Shown here piece after piece: positions 50,110-60,312 of a stretch of 64,000 bases of DNA. The notes under the pieces were generated by a model that did no database searches, was not told where the DNA came from, and worked only from the letters and a program-made list of their open reading frames with translations. The stretch spans positions 1-64,000 of the forward strand of contig NZ_RARC01000016.1 of the NCBI RefSeq assembly GCF_003719305.1. Direction: 5' to 3'. Each line of letters opens with the position of its first letter. Position 1 is the stretch's first letter. This DNA comes from Mycolicibacterium stellerae (GTDB lineage: Bacteria > Actinomycetota > Actinomycetes > Mycobacteriales > Mycobacteriaceae). Both the position numbers and the translations under genes were made by a program.

Positions 50110-50712
50110 ATGCCCACGACCTGGATGGATACCCTGATGCGGCAGTCCAGGAGGGTGGGGAGCTTTCCCTACCCGCATCAGGCCGCCTTCCTGCTCGACA
50201 ATCCGGTCCGCCGCCTTCTCGCCAATCCTGGGCGGTTGGCCGACGCACTGGAGCTGACCGGCACCGAGACGGTGCTCGAGTTGGGGCCAGGTCCCGGCTT
50301 CTTCAGCATCGAAGTCGCTGGGCGACTCCCCAGTGGCCGGCTGGAACTCTTCGACATCCAGCCCGAGATGCTGGACAAGGCTCGCCGCAAGCTCGACCGG
50401 TTCGGCCACCGCAATGTCGGATTCCACAGCGGCGACGCGGGCGCCGGTCTGCCATTTCCCGACGACACCTTCGACGTCGCGTTCTCGGTGAGCGTGATCG
50501 GCGAGGTCCCCGACAAGGCGGGCTGCCTGCGATCGCTGGCGCGTGTCGTCAAGCCCGGCGGATCGCTCGTCTTTCTCGAGAGCTTTCCCGATCCGGACCG
50601 ACTCAGCGCGCCCGAACTGCGCGAACTCGCCGAGCCTGCGGGCTTCAGCTTCCGCGACAGCGCCGGAACGATCTGGCAGGACATCGTCCGGTTCGACCGC
50701 TTCGGCGGGTAG
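50110..50712 (+). CDS. Class I SAM-dependent methyltransferase, probably iron-regulated
   Basis: 200 residues; SAM motif VLELGPGPGFFSIEVAGRL, DIQPEMLDKARRKL, then GLPFPDDTFDVAFSVSVIGE and RVVKPGGSLVFLES. Short UbiE/ArsM-like layout. The ATG at 50110 follows AAAGGAG. The upstream iron box suggests expression in iron shortage. Substrate unknown. Ends 5 nt from the convergent reductase-like gene. Confidence 0.88.
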   Translation: MPTTWMDTLMRQSRRVGSFPYPHQAAFLLDNPVRRLLANPGRLADALELTGTETVLELGPGPGFFSIEVAGRLPSGRLELFDIQPEMLDKARRKLDRFGHRNVGFHSGDAGAGLPFPDDTFDVAFSVSVIGEVPDKAGCLRSLARVVKPGGSLVFLESFPDPDRLSAPELRELAEPAGFSFRDSAGTIWQDIVRFDRFGG

Positions 50713-50717
50713 TCAGC

Positions 50718-51788
50718 TTAGCGAGCGAAGCCGGTGGCGCTGCGGATCAACGGAAGCGTCGCGTTGGTCGCGAAACCGCAAGGCGCGTCGCACACCGCGG
50801 GCACGGCGTTGAGCACCTGCATTCCGGTGGCGATGTTTGCGGCTTGAGCGTGCTCGGCGATGCTCGCGTTGCGGGTGAAGCTGGCCAGCGTCAGGAAGTG
50901 GACGCGCATCGACGGGTCGCCCTCGATGGTGAGCGTCCAACCGTGCTCGGGCGCCGGCCAATGCTCGGGGTACTCGTTGCCGACCGTCCACAGCGTCTCG
51001 ATTTCCACGCGCGGTTCACCGTTGCGCCTGCCGATCATGTTCCAGCGCTGGCCCGCCGTGGTGCCTGCGCGCAGGAGCCGGTCGAAGATCTGGTGGTCCT
51101 CCTGCGCGGGTATGGCCTCGATGTCGACGGTGACTTCGTCGAGGTCAGCGTTGAGTGCGTCCCCGAGCAGCCAGATCTGTTCGACGAACATCGATTTCAT
51201 ATCGCGCAGGTACTCGTCGACGTCGGGGTTGACAACGTCGCACGGCGCACCGAACTTCATGTTGCCGAAGCTGATGTCGGTGCTGTCGTAGAGCGTCATG
51301 TCGGCACGCTCCTGCAGGGTGATCTTGTCGATCGTGCGACTCATCCCGGACAGCGCGAGTGGCAGGACACCGGACAGGTTGCCGGGGTTGATACCGCTTG
51401 CGTGAAACGTGGTGTTGCCTTCGCGGCAGGCGGCCTCCAGCCGTTGATGGTCGGCATCGGGCAGCCTGGGCGGATAGAACCCGAAGACTGTCGTGGCGAC
51501 GTTCTTGCCGCTGGCAAGCAGGCGACAGACCTCGTCGATGTCGCCGTTGCGCGGTGTGTAGATGACGCAGTCGGCGTCGAGTGCGACGAGCGCGCCGTCG
51601 TCGTTGGTTGCCGCGACGCCGATCGGGTCCCGACCCACCAGTTCGCCTGCGTCGACCCCGTTCTTGGAATCGGAATACACCTTCACGCCGACGATTTCGA
51701 GGTCGTCGCGGTGGTCGATTATCGCCGTCAGCAGCTCACTGCCGATCGACCCTGGCCCCCAGAGAATCACCCGGCGTCTCGCGGTCAC
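50718..51788 (-). CDS. Dihydrodipicolinate-reductase-like NAD(P)-binding protein
   Basis: 356 residues. The N-terminal Rossmann domain begins VILWGPGSIGSELLTAIID, followed by DCVIYTPRN and TVFGFYPPRLPDA, then a C-terminal domain with HASGINPGNLSG. It resembles the DapB/2,4-diaminopentanoate-dehydrogenase-like family found in mycobacteria and is too long for true DapB. The GTG at 51788 is preceded at 7 nt by TAGTGT (51796-51801), suggesting its own leaderless transcript. It is 32 nt after the FGE gene on the same strand. Substrate unknown. Confidence 0.75.
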   Translation of the reverse strand: MTARRRVILWGPGSIGSELLTAIIDHRDDLEIVGVKVYSDSKNGVDAGELVGRDPIGVAATNDDGALVALDADCVIYTPRNGDIDEVCRLLASGKNVATTVFGFYPPRLPDADHQRLEAACREGNTTFHASGINPGNLSGVLPLALSGMSRTIDKITLQERADMTLYDSTDISFGNMKFGAPCDVVNPDVDEYLRDMKSMFVEQIWLLGDALNADLDEVTVDIEAIPAQEDHQIFDRLLRAGTTAGQRWNMIGRRNGEPRVEIETLWTVGNEYPEHWPAPEHGWTLTIEGDPSMRVHFLTLASFTRNASIAEHAQAANIATGMQVLNAVPAVCDAPCGFATNATLPLIRSATGFAR

Positions 51789-51820
51789 GGCGCTGACACT
51801 AGCCGCGAGCGACACCCTGA

Positions 51821-52705
51821 CTAGGCCGTATCGGCCGCGCAGCGGAATCCGATGTGTGTGGTCGCACTGTCCTGCGACTGCGGCGACCGCGCCGCGGGCC
51901 GGTACCGATGGCAGTACTCCGGAGCGCACAGATGTGAGCCACCCTTGAGTGCCTGATTGATCGACGGGTCCGCATCATCGGGCGGCGGACAACACCCCTG
52001 CGCCGGTTCCTCGAGCCTGTGGTGACCGAAGAACTCCGTCGTCGTCCACTCCCACACGTTGCCGATCATGTCGACCAAGCCGTAGCCGTTCGGCGGGAAC
52101 GTGCCGACCGGCGATGTGCCCGTCCAGCCAAGAGCGCCGTTGTTCTGAAACGGGAAGCGGCCCTGCCACGTGTTGGCCATCAACTCGCCGCCCGGCACGG
52201 CGTCCTCACCCCACGCATAGGTCGACGTGCTCCCCGCGCGCGCCGCGTACTCCCATTCGGCCTCGCTCGGCAGTCGGCGGCCCGCCCACTGCGCGTAGGC
52301 GGCCGCATCGGGATACGCCACCTGCACGACGGGATGGTCGCGCCGATCGTCGATCCCGCTTTCCGGCCCGAACGGATGCCGCCAGCACGCGCCCGGTTCC
52401 CACTCCCACCACTGCCGCCAGTCGCGCAGATCGACGGGCCGAGACGTCGGCCGGAACACCAACGCGCCCGGCACCAGGTCGGCTGGGTTCGCCCCGAGAT
52501 AGCGCGCTGGGTCCAAGTCCCGCTCGGCCACGGTGACATAGCCGGTGTCGTCGACGAACTCGGCGAACTGCGCATTGGTGACCGGATGGCGTTCGATGGC
52601 GAACGCCGCCACCTGCACCGTGTGTATCGGTGCCTCTTCCGGGTAGAAGCTCGTCGAACCCATCCGAAACGATCCGCCAGGCAACTCGACGAGCTCAGTG
52701 AGCAT
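51821..52705 (-). CDS. Formylglycine-generating enzyme (sulfatase activator)
   Basis: 294 residues of the FGE-sulfatase fold: LPGGSFRMGSTSFYPEEAPI at the start, RRLPSEAEWEYAARAG, IGNVWEWTT, KGGSHLCAPEYCHRYRPAAR near the end. The two copper-binding active-site cysteines are Cys260 and Cys265. FGE oxidises the cysteine of a C-x-P-x-R sulfatase motif to formylglycine. The gene is the counterpart of Rv0712 and lies downstream of atsA in the same operon, so its client is evidently AtsA. Confidence 0.95.
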   Translation of the reverse strand: MLTELVELPGGSFRMGSTSFYPEEAPIHTVQVAAFAIERHPVTNAQFAEFVDDTGYVTVAERDLDPARYLGANPADLVPGALVFRPTSRPVDLRDWRQWWEWEPGACWRHPFGPESGIDDRRDHPVVQVAYPDAAAYAQWAGRRLPSEAEWEYAARAGSTSTYAWGEDAVPGGELMANTWQGRFPFQNNGALGWTGTSPVGTFPPNGYGLVDMIGNVWEWTTTEFFGHHRLEEPAQGCCPPPDDADPSINQALKGGSHLCAPEYCHRYRPAARSPQSQDSATTHIGFRCAADTA

Positions 52706-52709
52706 CACG

Positions 52710-53405
52710 TCAGGGTATTCCGACGGCGAAGTCCTCGATGAGCACCGTTGAGGCAGCATCGAATCCGTCCGTTCCGGCCGGTGCCTGCACATGAACGGCG
52801 ACCAGATAGTCATCGGTGTTGGTCCAGATGTGGACGATGCGGTCGAGGAATTCCACGGACTGCTGCGGGGTGTCTGACCACGCGCCCATCAGCTTCTGCC
52901 CGCTGTAGCCGCAGAGTTCGGCGGGCAGCACGCTCACGCTGCTGACCGCCGACACCGCCATCACCTTGTCGGCGTACTCGGTGAACGCCTCGGCGGGATC
53001 GAGCTTTGTCTGCGCGATGGTCACCGTCGCGAGCATGCCGTCAGGACCCTGCATCCGCAGGCCGACGTCGCCGGAACCGGGCCCGTTCGACCAGCCGTCG
53101 GGGACGGCCACGGTGATCTTCGGTGCGGCCGGATCGGATACCTGTGCGACGGCCGACACGGCAGGCTTGACCGGCTCCGAACAGGTGACGGTATCCGCAG
53201 GAACCGGGCTGCGCGACGTGGTGACAATGCCCGGCGCCGCAGGACCCGCGTCCTCCGTCGATTTCGTCGGCTCCTGTGGACGCTCTGCGGTGGGTGTCGC
53301 GGCGCTCTCGCTGCGAATCGCCACGCCTTCGTCGGTCCGGACACATGCCGAGACCAGGGGGGTCACCAAAGTCAGCAGCACCAACGTCGTAAAACCGAAC
53401 CGCAT
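52710..53405 (-). CDS. LpqN/LpqT-like exported lipoprotein
   Basis: 231 residues. A lipoprotein signal peptide ends in the lipobox LVSAC (Cys21), followed by a Pro/Thr/Glu-rich linker and a mature domain with ITVAVPDGWSNGPG, LRMQGPDGMLATVTIAQTKL and a late VHVQAPAG, as in the mycobacterial LpqN/LpqT family. The true start is the ATG at 53405; longer reading upstream retraces atsA in another frame. It sits between atsA and the FGE gene (13- and 4-nt gaps). Role unknown; LpqN-type proteins associate with cell-envelope lipid export. Confidence 0.85.
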   Translation of the reverse strand: MRFGFTTLVLLTLVTPLVSACVRTDEGVAIRSESAATPTAERPQEPTKSTEDAGPAAPGIVTTSRSPVPADTVTCSEPVKPAVSAVAQVSDPAAPKITVAVPDGWSNGPGSGDVGLRMQGPDGMLATVTIAQTKLDPAEAFTEYADKVMAVSAVSSVSVLPAELCGYSGQKLMGAWSDTPQQSVEFLDRIVHIWTNTDDYLVAVHVQAPAGTDGFDAASTVLIEDFAVGIP

Positions 53406-53418
53406 CACCACAACATCA

Positions 53419-55770
53419 TCAGTCTTTGGCGAACGCTTGCGCCAATTCCCGCTCGATGTCGATGTAGGGCGCGCCCGAGATGTCGACGACGACCTTGGCG
53501 ATCGTCCCTCCGGTGAACGGGTAGGGAGCCTTGTAGCTGCTGGAGACCGCCTGCCCGGAGTTGCGCCCGACGGCCACGCCGCCGCCCGACAGACCGAAGC
53601 TGGCCGGATGTGTACGAACCCGCGACATCGTCGCCACGACGGATCCGTCGACATAGAGCGAGACGTCACCCAGCGGGGTGTGGCTGCCTTCCACTGTTCC
53701 CGTGCGGTCATAACGCACACCGAAGACGTGGTCGCCCAACGGCAGTGGGTCAGGCGCCGACAGCTTCTGTTCGTCCTCCCCCATGAAGTTGTAGATGTAG
53801 TGCAGTCGACCGTCCTGCACGAACAACACGTGGCCGCCGTGCCCCGCACCCTGCTTGTAGAGCACTCCCTCCGCGCCGGTCGTGTCGACCGCGACGTCGG
53901 CCAGGACCGAGAACGATTGGCCGCGCAGCTCCGGCGCTGCCCCGAGACCGATCTCGGAGTTGTCCGGGTAGTAGGTGAAGTTCTTCCGGTCGGCGACCAG
54001 GTACGGCCGGAAGCGGGTCATCGTCTCCAGGATATTGAGGTCGGAAAGCGGCAGCCCGTTGTACTTCGCGGCCTCGTCGAACCACAGTTTCTTGAGCTCG
54101 TCGAGTTTGTCGGGCTGCTCGGCGGCCAGATCGTGGCACTGGCTGCGGTCGGACTCGATGTGGAAGAGCTCCCACCGGTCGGATTCGAAGTGCGACCATC
54201 CCGCAGGGGTCGCGGCGTGGACGGAGTTGGCGAACCAGCCCTTGTGCCAGATGCCGCGGGTGCCGAGCATCGTGTAAAACTGCGTTTCCTTGCCCGTGTT
54301 AGCAGACGAATCGTCCAGAGCGGCTTTGAAACTCACGCCGTCGAGCGGCTTCTGTGCGATGCCACCGACCTCGTCGGGCGGCGCGATGTCCAGCAGGTCG
54401 TAGATCGTCGGGGTGACGTCGCAGACGTTGACGTAGCAGTCCCGCACCTCACCATGCGCCTTGATTCCGTTGGGCCAGCTGATGATTGCGGTGTCGGCGA
54501 TGCCGCCCTCGTGAGAGGCGTAGCGCTTGAACAGCTTGTAGGGCGTATTGAATGCCATCGCCCAGCCGATCGGGTAGTGGTTGTAGGTCTCCGGCCCGCC
54601 GAGATGGTCGAAGTACTTCATGCTCTCCTCGACGGTGTCGATGTAGCCGTTGAAGAACTTCACCTCGTTGACCGACCCGTTGGGTCCGCCCTCGCCGCTC
54701 GCACCGTTGTCGGAGATGGTGACGATGATCGTGTTGTCCAACTGCCCGGACTCCTCGAGATAATCGAGGACGCGACCGATCTGAGCATCGGTGTAGGACA
54801 GGAACCCGGCGAACACTTCGGCCATCCGGCTGAAGAGGCGCTTCTCTTCGTCGTTGAGCGAATCCCACGGCCGCACCGTGTCCTGGTACGGCCAGGCCTC
54901 GCCGTTGGGACCCTTCACGTCGAGATACGGGTTCACCGGGGACAATTCAGTGTCGGGCGGCACGATGCCGAGCTTCTTCTGGTTCTCAAGCACGATCTCG
55001 CGGTAGGCCTCGTAGCCCATATCGAACTTGCCTGCGTATTTGTCGGCCCACTCCTTGAAGACGTGATGCGGGGCGTGGCCCGCGCCTGGGCAAAGATAGG
55101 AGAACCACGGCTTGGTCGGCGCGACCGCCTTTGCGTCGCGGATGAACTCAATCGTCTTGTCGGCGAGGTCCTTCGACAGGTGATAGCCCTCCTCCGGCGT
55201 TGCCGGCGGAGCGACCTGATGGTTGTCGTAAACCAGGTCGGGATACCACTGGTCGGTCTCGCCGCCCATGAAGCCGTAGAACCTCTCGAACCCGCGGGAC
55301 AGCGGCCAATGGCGCCTTGTGGCCGCCACATTGGACTCCTCCAGCGGTGTCAGGTGCCACTTTCCGACGCAGTAGGTGTTGTAACCCCGCTCGTTCAACA
55401 CCTCGGGGAGCAGCGCGGTATCGGCGGGGATGCGGCCGTTGCAGTTCGGGAAGCCGTCGGTGAACTCCTCGATGGTCGCCATGCCGACGGTGGTGGCGTT
55501 GCGTCCGGTCAACAGCGAAGCGCGCGTCGGTGAGCACAGCGCCGTGGTGTGGAACTGAGAGAGCCGAACACCGCGTTCGGCGATGCGGCTCATCGTCGGC
55601 ATCTCGACAAGACCGCCGAAGCAGTCCCATGTGGCGATGCCGGTGTCGTCCCAGACGAGATAGAGGATGTTGGGCGCGCCCTCGGGTGCGGTGGGTGCAG
55701 CGTAAGGGCCCCAATCCGGCTCGGAATTGCGGATATCCAACTCGATCTTGCCGTTGAATTCGGTCGCCAT
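53419..55770 (-). CDS. atsA: Arylsulfatase, formylglycine type
   Basis: 783-residue sulfatase of the AtsA type (Rv0711). The modification site is Cys79 in TTALCSPTRASLLTGR. Metal-binding DDTG at 41-44, GKWHL near residue 136, and ISDNGASGEGG are also present. A C-terminal domain of about 200 residues (GVLYKQGAGHGGHVLFVQDG) follows the catalytic part, usual for large arylsulfatases. No signal peptide is seen, so it is probably cytosolic. The ATG at 55770 has GAGG upstream. It heads the atsA-lipoprotein-FGE operon. Confidence 0.95.
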   Translation of the reverse strand: MATEFNGKIELDIRNSEPDWGPYAAPTAPEGAPNILYLVWDDTGIATWDCFGGLVEMPTMSRIAERGVRLSQFHTTALCSPTRASLLTGRNATTVGMATIEEFTDGFPNCNGRIPADTALLPEVLNERGYNTYCVGKWHLTPLEESNVAATRRHWPLSRGFERFYGFMGGETDQWYPDLVYDNHQVAPPATPEEGYHLSKDLADKTIEFIRDAKAVAPTKPWFSYLCPGAGHAPHHVFKEWADKYAGKFDMGYEAYREIVLENQKKLGIVPPDTELSPVNPYLDVKGPNGEAWPYQDTVRPWDSLNDEEKRLFSRMAEVFAGFLSYTDAQIGRVLDYLEESGQLDNTIIVTISDNGASGEGGPNGSVNEVKFFNGYIDTVEESMKYFDHLGGPETYNHYPIGWAMAFNTPYKLFKRYASHEGGIADTAIISWPNGIKAHGEVRDCYVNVCDVTPTIYDLLDIAPPDEVGGIAQKPLDGVSFKAALDDSSANTGKETQFYTMLGTRGIWHKGWFANSVHAATPAGWSHFESDRWELFHIESDRSQCHDLAAEQPDKLDELKKLWFDEAAKYNGLPLSDLNILETMTRFRPYLVADRKNFTYYPDNSEIGLGAAPELRGQSFSVLADVAVDTTGAEGVLYKQGAGHGGHVLFVQDGRLHYIYNFMGEDEQKLSAPDPLPLGDHVFGVRYDRTGTVEGSHTPLGDVSLYVDGSVVATMSRVRTHPASFGLSGGGVAVGRNSGQAVSSSYKAPYPFTGGTIAKVVVDISGAPYIDIERELAQAFAKD

Positions 55771-55989
55771 GGCCAGCCTCGTCTGAGTAGGTGCGTCGCC
55801 GCGTGGTCCCCAACCGCCCGGAGATTACACCGGTTGCATATCCGGTTGCTGAGAAATTGACGATGGTGGCAATACCAGCGACGCGAGGGTTGGTCGGCGG
55901 GGATCGGGGGTAACGACACGTTGTCCGACTTGTGACTGCGCGGTGGCGGAGGGCGGCATAGCGTGCGCGAAGATTCCAGCGGTGGAAGT

Positions 55990-57495
55990 ATGCCGAACGT
56001 GGCGACTAGCAAAGCGCAGACCATCTCCTATCCGGCACCGGGCGCTCGCCCACGCCGCAACGACGATTCTGCGGTCGATCCGCACGTCGTCGTCCTATTC
56101 GGCGCGACGGGCGACCTGGCCCGGCGAAAGTTGATCCCGGGCCTGGCGTATCTGGACCAGTCGGAGCTGGCGCCCAACATCGAGATCGTCGCCACCTCGT
56201 TGGAGGACATCTCGCGAGACGACTTCCTCAAGCTCGCCAAAGAGGCGATCGACGACTTCGGAACGCACAAGATCACCAAAGACGAGTGGGACCGCTTCGC
56301 CGAGACGGTCACCTATGTCCCGCAGGGCGCGGGTCCCGAGGCGCTTGCGGCCGCCGTCGAGGAGGCCGAGAAGAAGCTGGGTCCCGACGTCCGTCGACTG
56401 CACTATCTGTCGGTACCGCCGAAGGCCGCCCGCGCCGTCATCACCATGCTGCGGGACGCGAAGTTGGTGGAACGGTCACGCGTCGTCATGGAGAAGCCGT
56501 TCGGTACCGACCTGGCGAGTGCCGTTGAGCTCAACGACTTCGTGCACGAAACCTTTGACGAGCGCCAGATCTTCCGCATCGACCACTTCCTCGGCAAAGA
56601 GGCCGCACAGAACATCCTGGCGTTCAGGTTCGCCAACGGCCTTTTCGAGCCGATCTGGAACCGCAACTTCATCGACCACATTCAGATCGACATCCCAGAG
56701 ACCCTCGGGCTCGACGAGCGTGCCAACTTCTACGAAAGCACCGGCGCCTATAAGGACATGGTGGTCACTCACCTGTTGCAGGTGATGGCGTTCGTCGTGA
56801 TGGAGCCGCCGACGGCCCTGGAGCCGCGTGCCATCAGCGAAGAGAAGAACAAGGTGTTCCGGTCGATGCTGCCGATCAGGTGTTCCGACGTGGTGCGCGG
56901 CCAGTTCGCGGGATACCGCCAATTGGAGGGTGTGGCAAGGGATTCCGATACCGAGACGTTCATCGCACTGAAGGTCGGTATCGACAACTGGCGCTGGGCG
57001 GGCGTCCCGGTCTACTTACGTACGGGTAAGCGGATGGCCGAGGGCATGCGGATCATCTCGATTGCGTTCAAAGAGGCGCCGCGGTCCATGTTCCCTTCGG
57101 GCTCCGGCGTCGGCTCACAGGGACCCGACCACCTCACCTTCGACCTCGCCGACAACTCCAAGGTGTCGCTGTCCTTCTACGGCAAGCGACCAGGACCCGG
57201 AATGAAGCTCGACAAGCTCTCGATGCAGTTCTCCACTCAAGAGACCGACACCATGAACGACGTGCTCGAGGCGTACGAGCGGCTGATCCTCGACGCGATG
57301 CGCGGCGACCACACCCTGTTCACCACCGCAGAGGGCATCGAGTCGCTCTGGGAGCGTTCGGAGGACCTGCTGGCCGACCCGCCGCCGGTCAAGTCATACC
57401 CGCAAGGTACGTGGGGGCCCAACGCGATTCACCAACTCGTCGCACCCAACGCGTGGCGGCTGCCGTTCGAGCGGGCGTGGCGCGAGAAGAAGTAA
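55990..57495 (+). CDS. zwf: Glucose-6-phosphate 1-dehydrogenase
   Basis: 501 residues. NADP site LFGATGDLARRKL (36-48), EKPFGTDL and the active-site motif RIDHFLGKEAAQN. It catalyses the first step of the oxidative pentose-phosphate pathway. The ATG at 55990 follows GGTGG; an in-frame start at 55963 is possible. Divergent from atsA across about 220 bp. It splits the ribosomal region and is closed by the terminator at 57513. No opcA, tal or tkt gene lies nearby, so this may be a second zwf copy. Confidence 0.95.
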   Translation: MPNVATSKAQTISYPAPGARPRRNDDSAVDPHVVVLFGATGDLARRKLIPGLAYLDQSELAPNIEIVATSLEDISRDDFLKLAKEAIDDFGTHKITKDEWDRFAETVTYVPQGAGPEALAAAVEEAEKKLGPDVRRLHYLSVPPKAARAVITMLRDAKLVERSRVVMEKPFGTDLASAVELNDFVHETFDERQIFRIDHFLGKEAAQNILAFRFANGLFEPIWNRNFIDHIQIDIPETLGLDERANFYESTGAYKDMVVTHLLQVMAFVVMEPPTALEPRAISEEKNKVFRSMLPIRCSDVVRGQFAGYRQLEGVARDSDTETFIALKVGIDNWRWAGVPVYLRTGKRMAEGMRIISIAFKEAPRSMFPSGSGVGSQGPDHLTFDLADNSKVSLSFYGKRPGPGMKLDKLSMQFSTQETDTMNDVLEAYERLILDAMRGDHTLFTTAEGIESLWERSEDLLADPPPVKSYPQGTWGPNAIHQLVAPNAWRLPFERAWREKK

Positions 57496-57512
57496 AGGGC
57501 GCCCAGAAGCAA

Positions 57513-57548
57513 CAATCCCCCGCACACACCAGGTGTGTCGGGGGATTG
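57513..57548. terminator. Bidirectional terminator between zwf and rpsQ
   Basis: Arms CAATCCCCCG and CGGGGGATTG enclose ACACACC-A-GGTGTGT, so the stem is almost unbroken for 17 bp. It lies between convergent zwf and rpsQ. The bases after it (57546-57561) repeat the end of the 25089-25150 hairpin. Confidence 0.85.
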
Positions 57549-57569
57549 CGTCTGCTCGCGCAGAAACTG

Positions 57570-57872
57570 CTACTTGGCCTTCTCGAGGATCTCGACGAGC
57601 CGCCAGCGCTTGGTGGCCGACAGCGGACGGGTCTCCATCAGCGACACCCGGTCGCCGATGCCCGCGATGCCGTTCTCGTCGTGCGCCTTGACCTTGGTCG
57701 TGGTGCGGATGATCTTGCCGTAGAGCGGGTGCTTCACCCGGTCCTCCAGCTCGACCACGATGGTCTTCTGCATCTTGTCGCTCACCACGTAGCCGATGCG
57801 CGTCTTGCGACGGTTGCGCGGCTTCTCGGTCCGCGGGGTGTACGCCGGACCCTTGGTTGCCTTCTCTGCCAT
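57570..57872 (-). CDS. rpsQ: 30S ribosomal protein S17
   Basis: 100 residues: RKTRIGYVVSDKMQKTIVVE, KHPLYGKIIRTTTKVKAHDE and GDRVSLMETRPLSATKRWRL. The N-terminal tail is about 20 residues, shorter than in M. tuberculosis S17. Last gene of the S10 operon; its ATG overlaps the rpmC stop (TAATG). Confidence 0.98.
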   Translation of the reverse strand: MAEKATKGPAYTPRTEKPRNRRKTRIGYVVSDKMQKTIVVELEDRVKHPLYGKIIRTTTKVKAHDENGIAGIGDRVSLMETRPLSATKRWRLVEILEKAK

Positions 57873-58105
57873 TACGATTCCTCACCAACGGGTCCGGAAG
57901 CCAGACCCAACTCACGTTCGCGCAGCACGGTGTACACGCGCGCGATCTCCTGACGCACTACCCGCAGCCGACGGTTGTTGGCCAGCTGGCCGGTCGCCAT
58001 CTGGAAGCGCAGATTGAACAGCTCTTCCTTCGACTCGCGCACCTTCTCATGCAGCTCTTCGTCGGTCAGCTCGCGCAGTTCGCCCGGCGTCACTCCTACT
58101 GCCAT
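57872..58105 (-). CDS. rpmC: 50S ribosomal protein L29
   Basis: 77 residues: GVTPGELRELTDEELHEKVR, ELFNLRFQMATGQLANNRRL and RQEIARVYTVLRERE. The ATG at 58105 overlaps the rplP stop by one base. The frame open further upstream only re-reads rplP. Confidence 0.97.
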   Translation of the reverse strand: MAVGVTPGELRELTDEELHEKVRESKEELFNLRFQMATGQLANNRRLRVVRQEIARVYTVLRERELGLASGPVGEES

Positions 58106-58521
58106 CAGAACTGCTCCTCTCGGGTAACGATGCGTGCCTTGATCGGCAGCTTGTGGATGGCGCGGGTCAGCGCCTCCCTGGCGACCTTCTCGTCGGGATA
58201 GCTCAACTCGAACAGCACGCGACCCGGCTTGACGTTGGAAATCCACCACTCCGGCGAACCCTTGCCCGAACCCATGCGGGTTTCGGCAGGCTTCTTGGTC
58301 AGCGGGCGGTCGGGGAAGATGTTGATCCACACCTTGCCGCCACGCTTGATGTGCCGGTTGATCGCGATACGAGCTGACTCGATCTGCCGGTTGGTGACGT
58401 AGGCGTGCTCCAGTGCCTGGATGCCGTAGTCACCGAAACTCACCGTCGTACCGCCGCTGGCGATGCCGCGCTGACGCGGGTGATGCTGCTTGCGGTGCTT
58501 GACCTTACGGGGAATCAACAT
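58105..58521 (-). CDS. rplP: 50S ribosomal protein L16
   Basis: 138 residues, standard length: MLIPRKVKHRKQHHPRQRG, WINIFPDRPLTKKPAETRMG and GSGKGSPEWWISNVKPGRVL. Two bases after rpsC. Confidence 0.98.
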   Translation of the reverse strand: MLIPRKVKHRKQHHPRQRGIASGGTTVSFGDYGIQALEHAYVTNRQIESARIAINRHIKRGGKVWINIFPDRPLTKKPAETRMGSGKGSPEWWISNVKPGRVLFELSYPDEKVAREALTRAIHKLPIKARIVTREEQF

Positions 58522-58523
58522 GG

Positions 58524-59422
<899 letters not shown>

Positions 59423-59423
<1 letters not shown>

Positions 59424-60025
59424 TATTGCGAGCCTCCCTTCGCTTCGTCAGAAGCCTTTGATGCAGTGCCCGATGTCGCCGACTTCGCGGCCGCGGAAGC
59501 CTTCTTGGCGGCCTTCTTTGCCGGTGCCTTCTCAGCGGTCGCCTTCTGCGCAGTCGCCTTCGTTGCGGGTGCCTTCTTCGCCGGCGCCTTCTTGGCGGCG
59601 GCCTTGCTGCCCTGCGCGCGACGCGAACGGGTTGAGCTGGCCGACTGACCGGCGCGCTCACCGCGTGCCGGACGACTCTCGACGATCACCGTGATGTGGC
59701 TGGTGCGCTTGCGGATTCGGAACGCACGTCCCTGCGCGCGCGGCCGGATGCGCTTGGCCGTCGGACCCTCATCCGCGTAGACGGCGGCGACGACGAGCGT
59801 CGAGGGATCCAACCCGTCATTGTTCTGCGCGTTGGCGGCGGCGCTGGCGATCACCTTGGCGACCGGCTCGCTCGCCGACTGCGGCGCCCAGCGCAGGATG
59901 TCGAGCGCTTCGGACACGGTCTTACCGCGCACCAGGTCGATGACCCGGCGCGCCTTGGTCGCCGACACGCGGACAAAGCGGGCCTTCGCCGTCGCGCTCG
60001 GGTATTCGGTCTCAACAGAGGTCAT
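59423..60025 (-). CDS. rplV: 50S ribosomal protein L22, with Lys/Ala-rich C-terminal tail
   Basis: 200 residues. The L22 core (about 1-125) has [20 protein letters not shown] and [20 protein letters not shown]. From about 135 to the end the protein is a low-complexity Lys/Ala/Thr tail with repeated KKAPAKKA units, as in other mycobacterial L22 proteins. Such tails resemble histone-H1-like sequences and probably lie on the ribosome surface. The start overlaps the rpsS stop. Confidence 0.97.
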
Positions 60026-60303
60026 CGCCGTTTGGCCTTCCGGTCATCTTTGATGTGACCCTTGAACGTGCGGGTGGGTGCGAACTCGCCAAGCTTGTGT
60101 CCGACCATCGCCTCGGTGACGAACACCGGGACATGCTTGCGGCCGTCGTGCACCGCGAAGGTGTGCCCGATGAAGTCGGGGATGATGGTCGACCGGCGAG
60201 ACCAGGTCTTGATCACCTGTTTCGTGTTCTTCTCGTTCTGTACGTCGACCTTCTTCAAAAGATGGTCGTCGACGAACGGACCTTTCTTCAGGCTGCGTGG
60301 CAT
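60022..60303 (-). CDS. rpsS: 30S ribosomal protein S19
   Basis: 93 residues: [39 protein letters not shown] and [17 protein letters not shown]. 9 nt after rplB. Confidence 0.98.
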
Positions 60304-60312
60304 CGGCTACTC

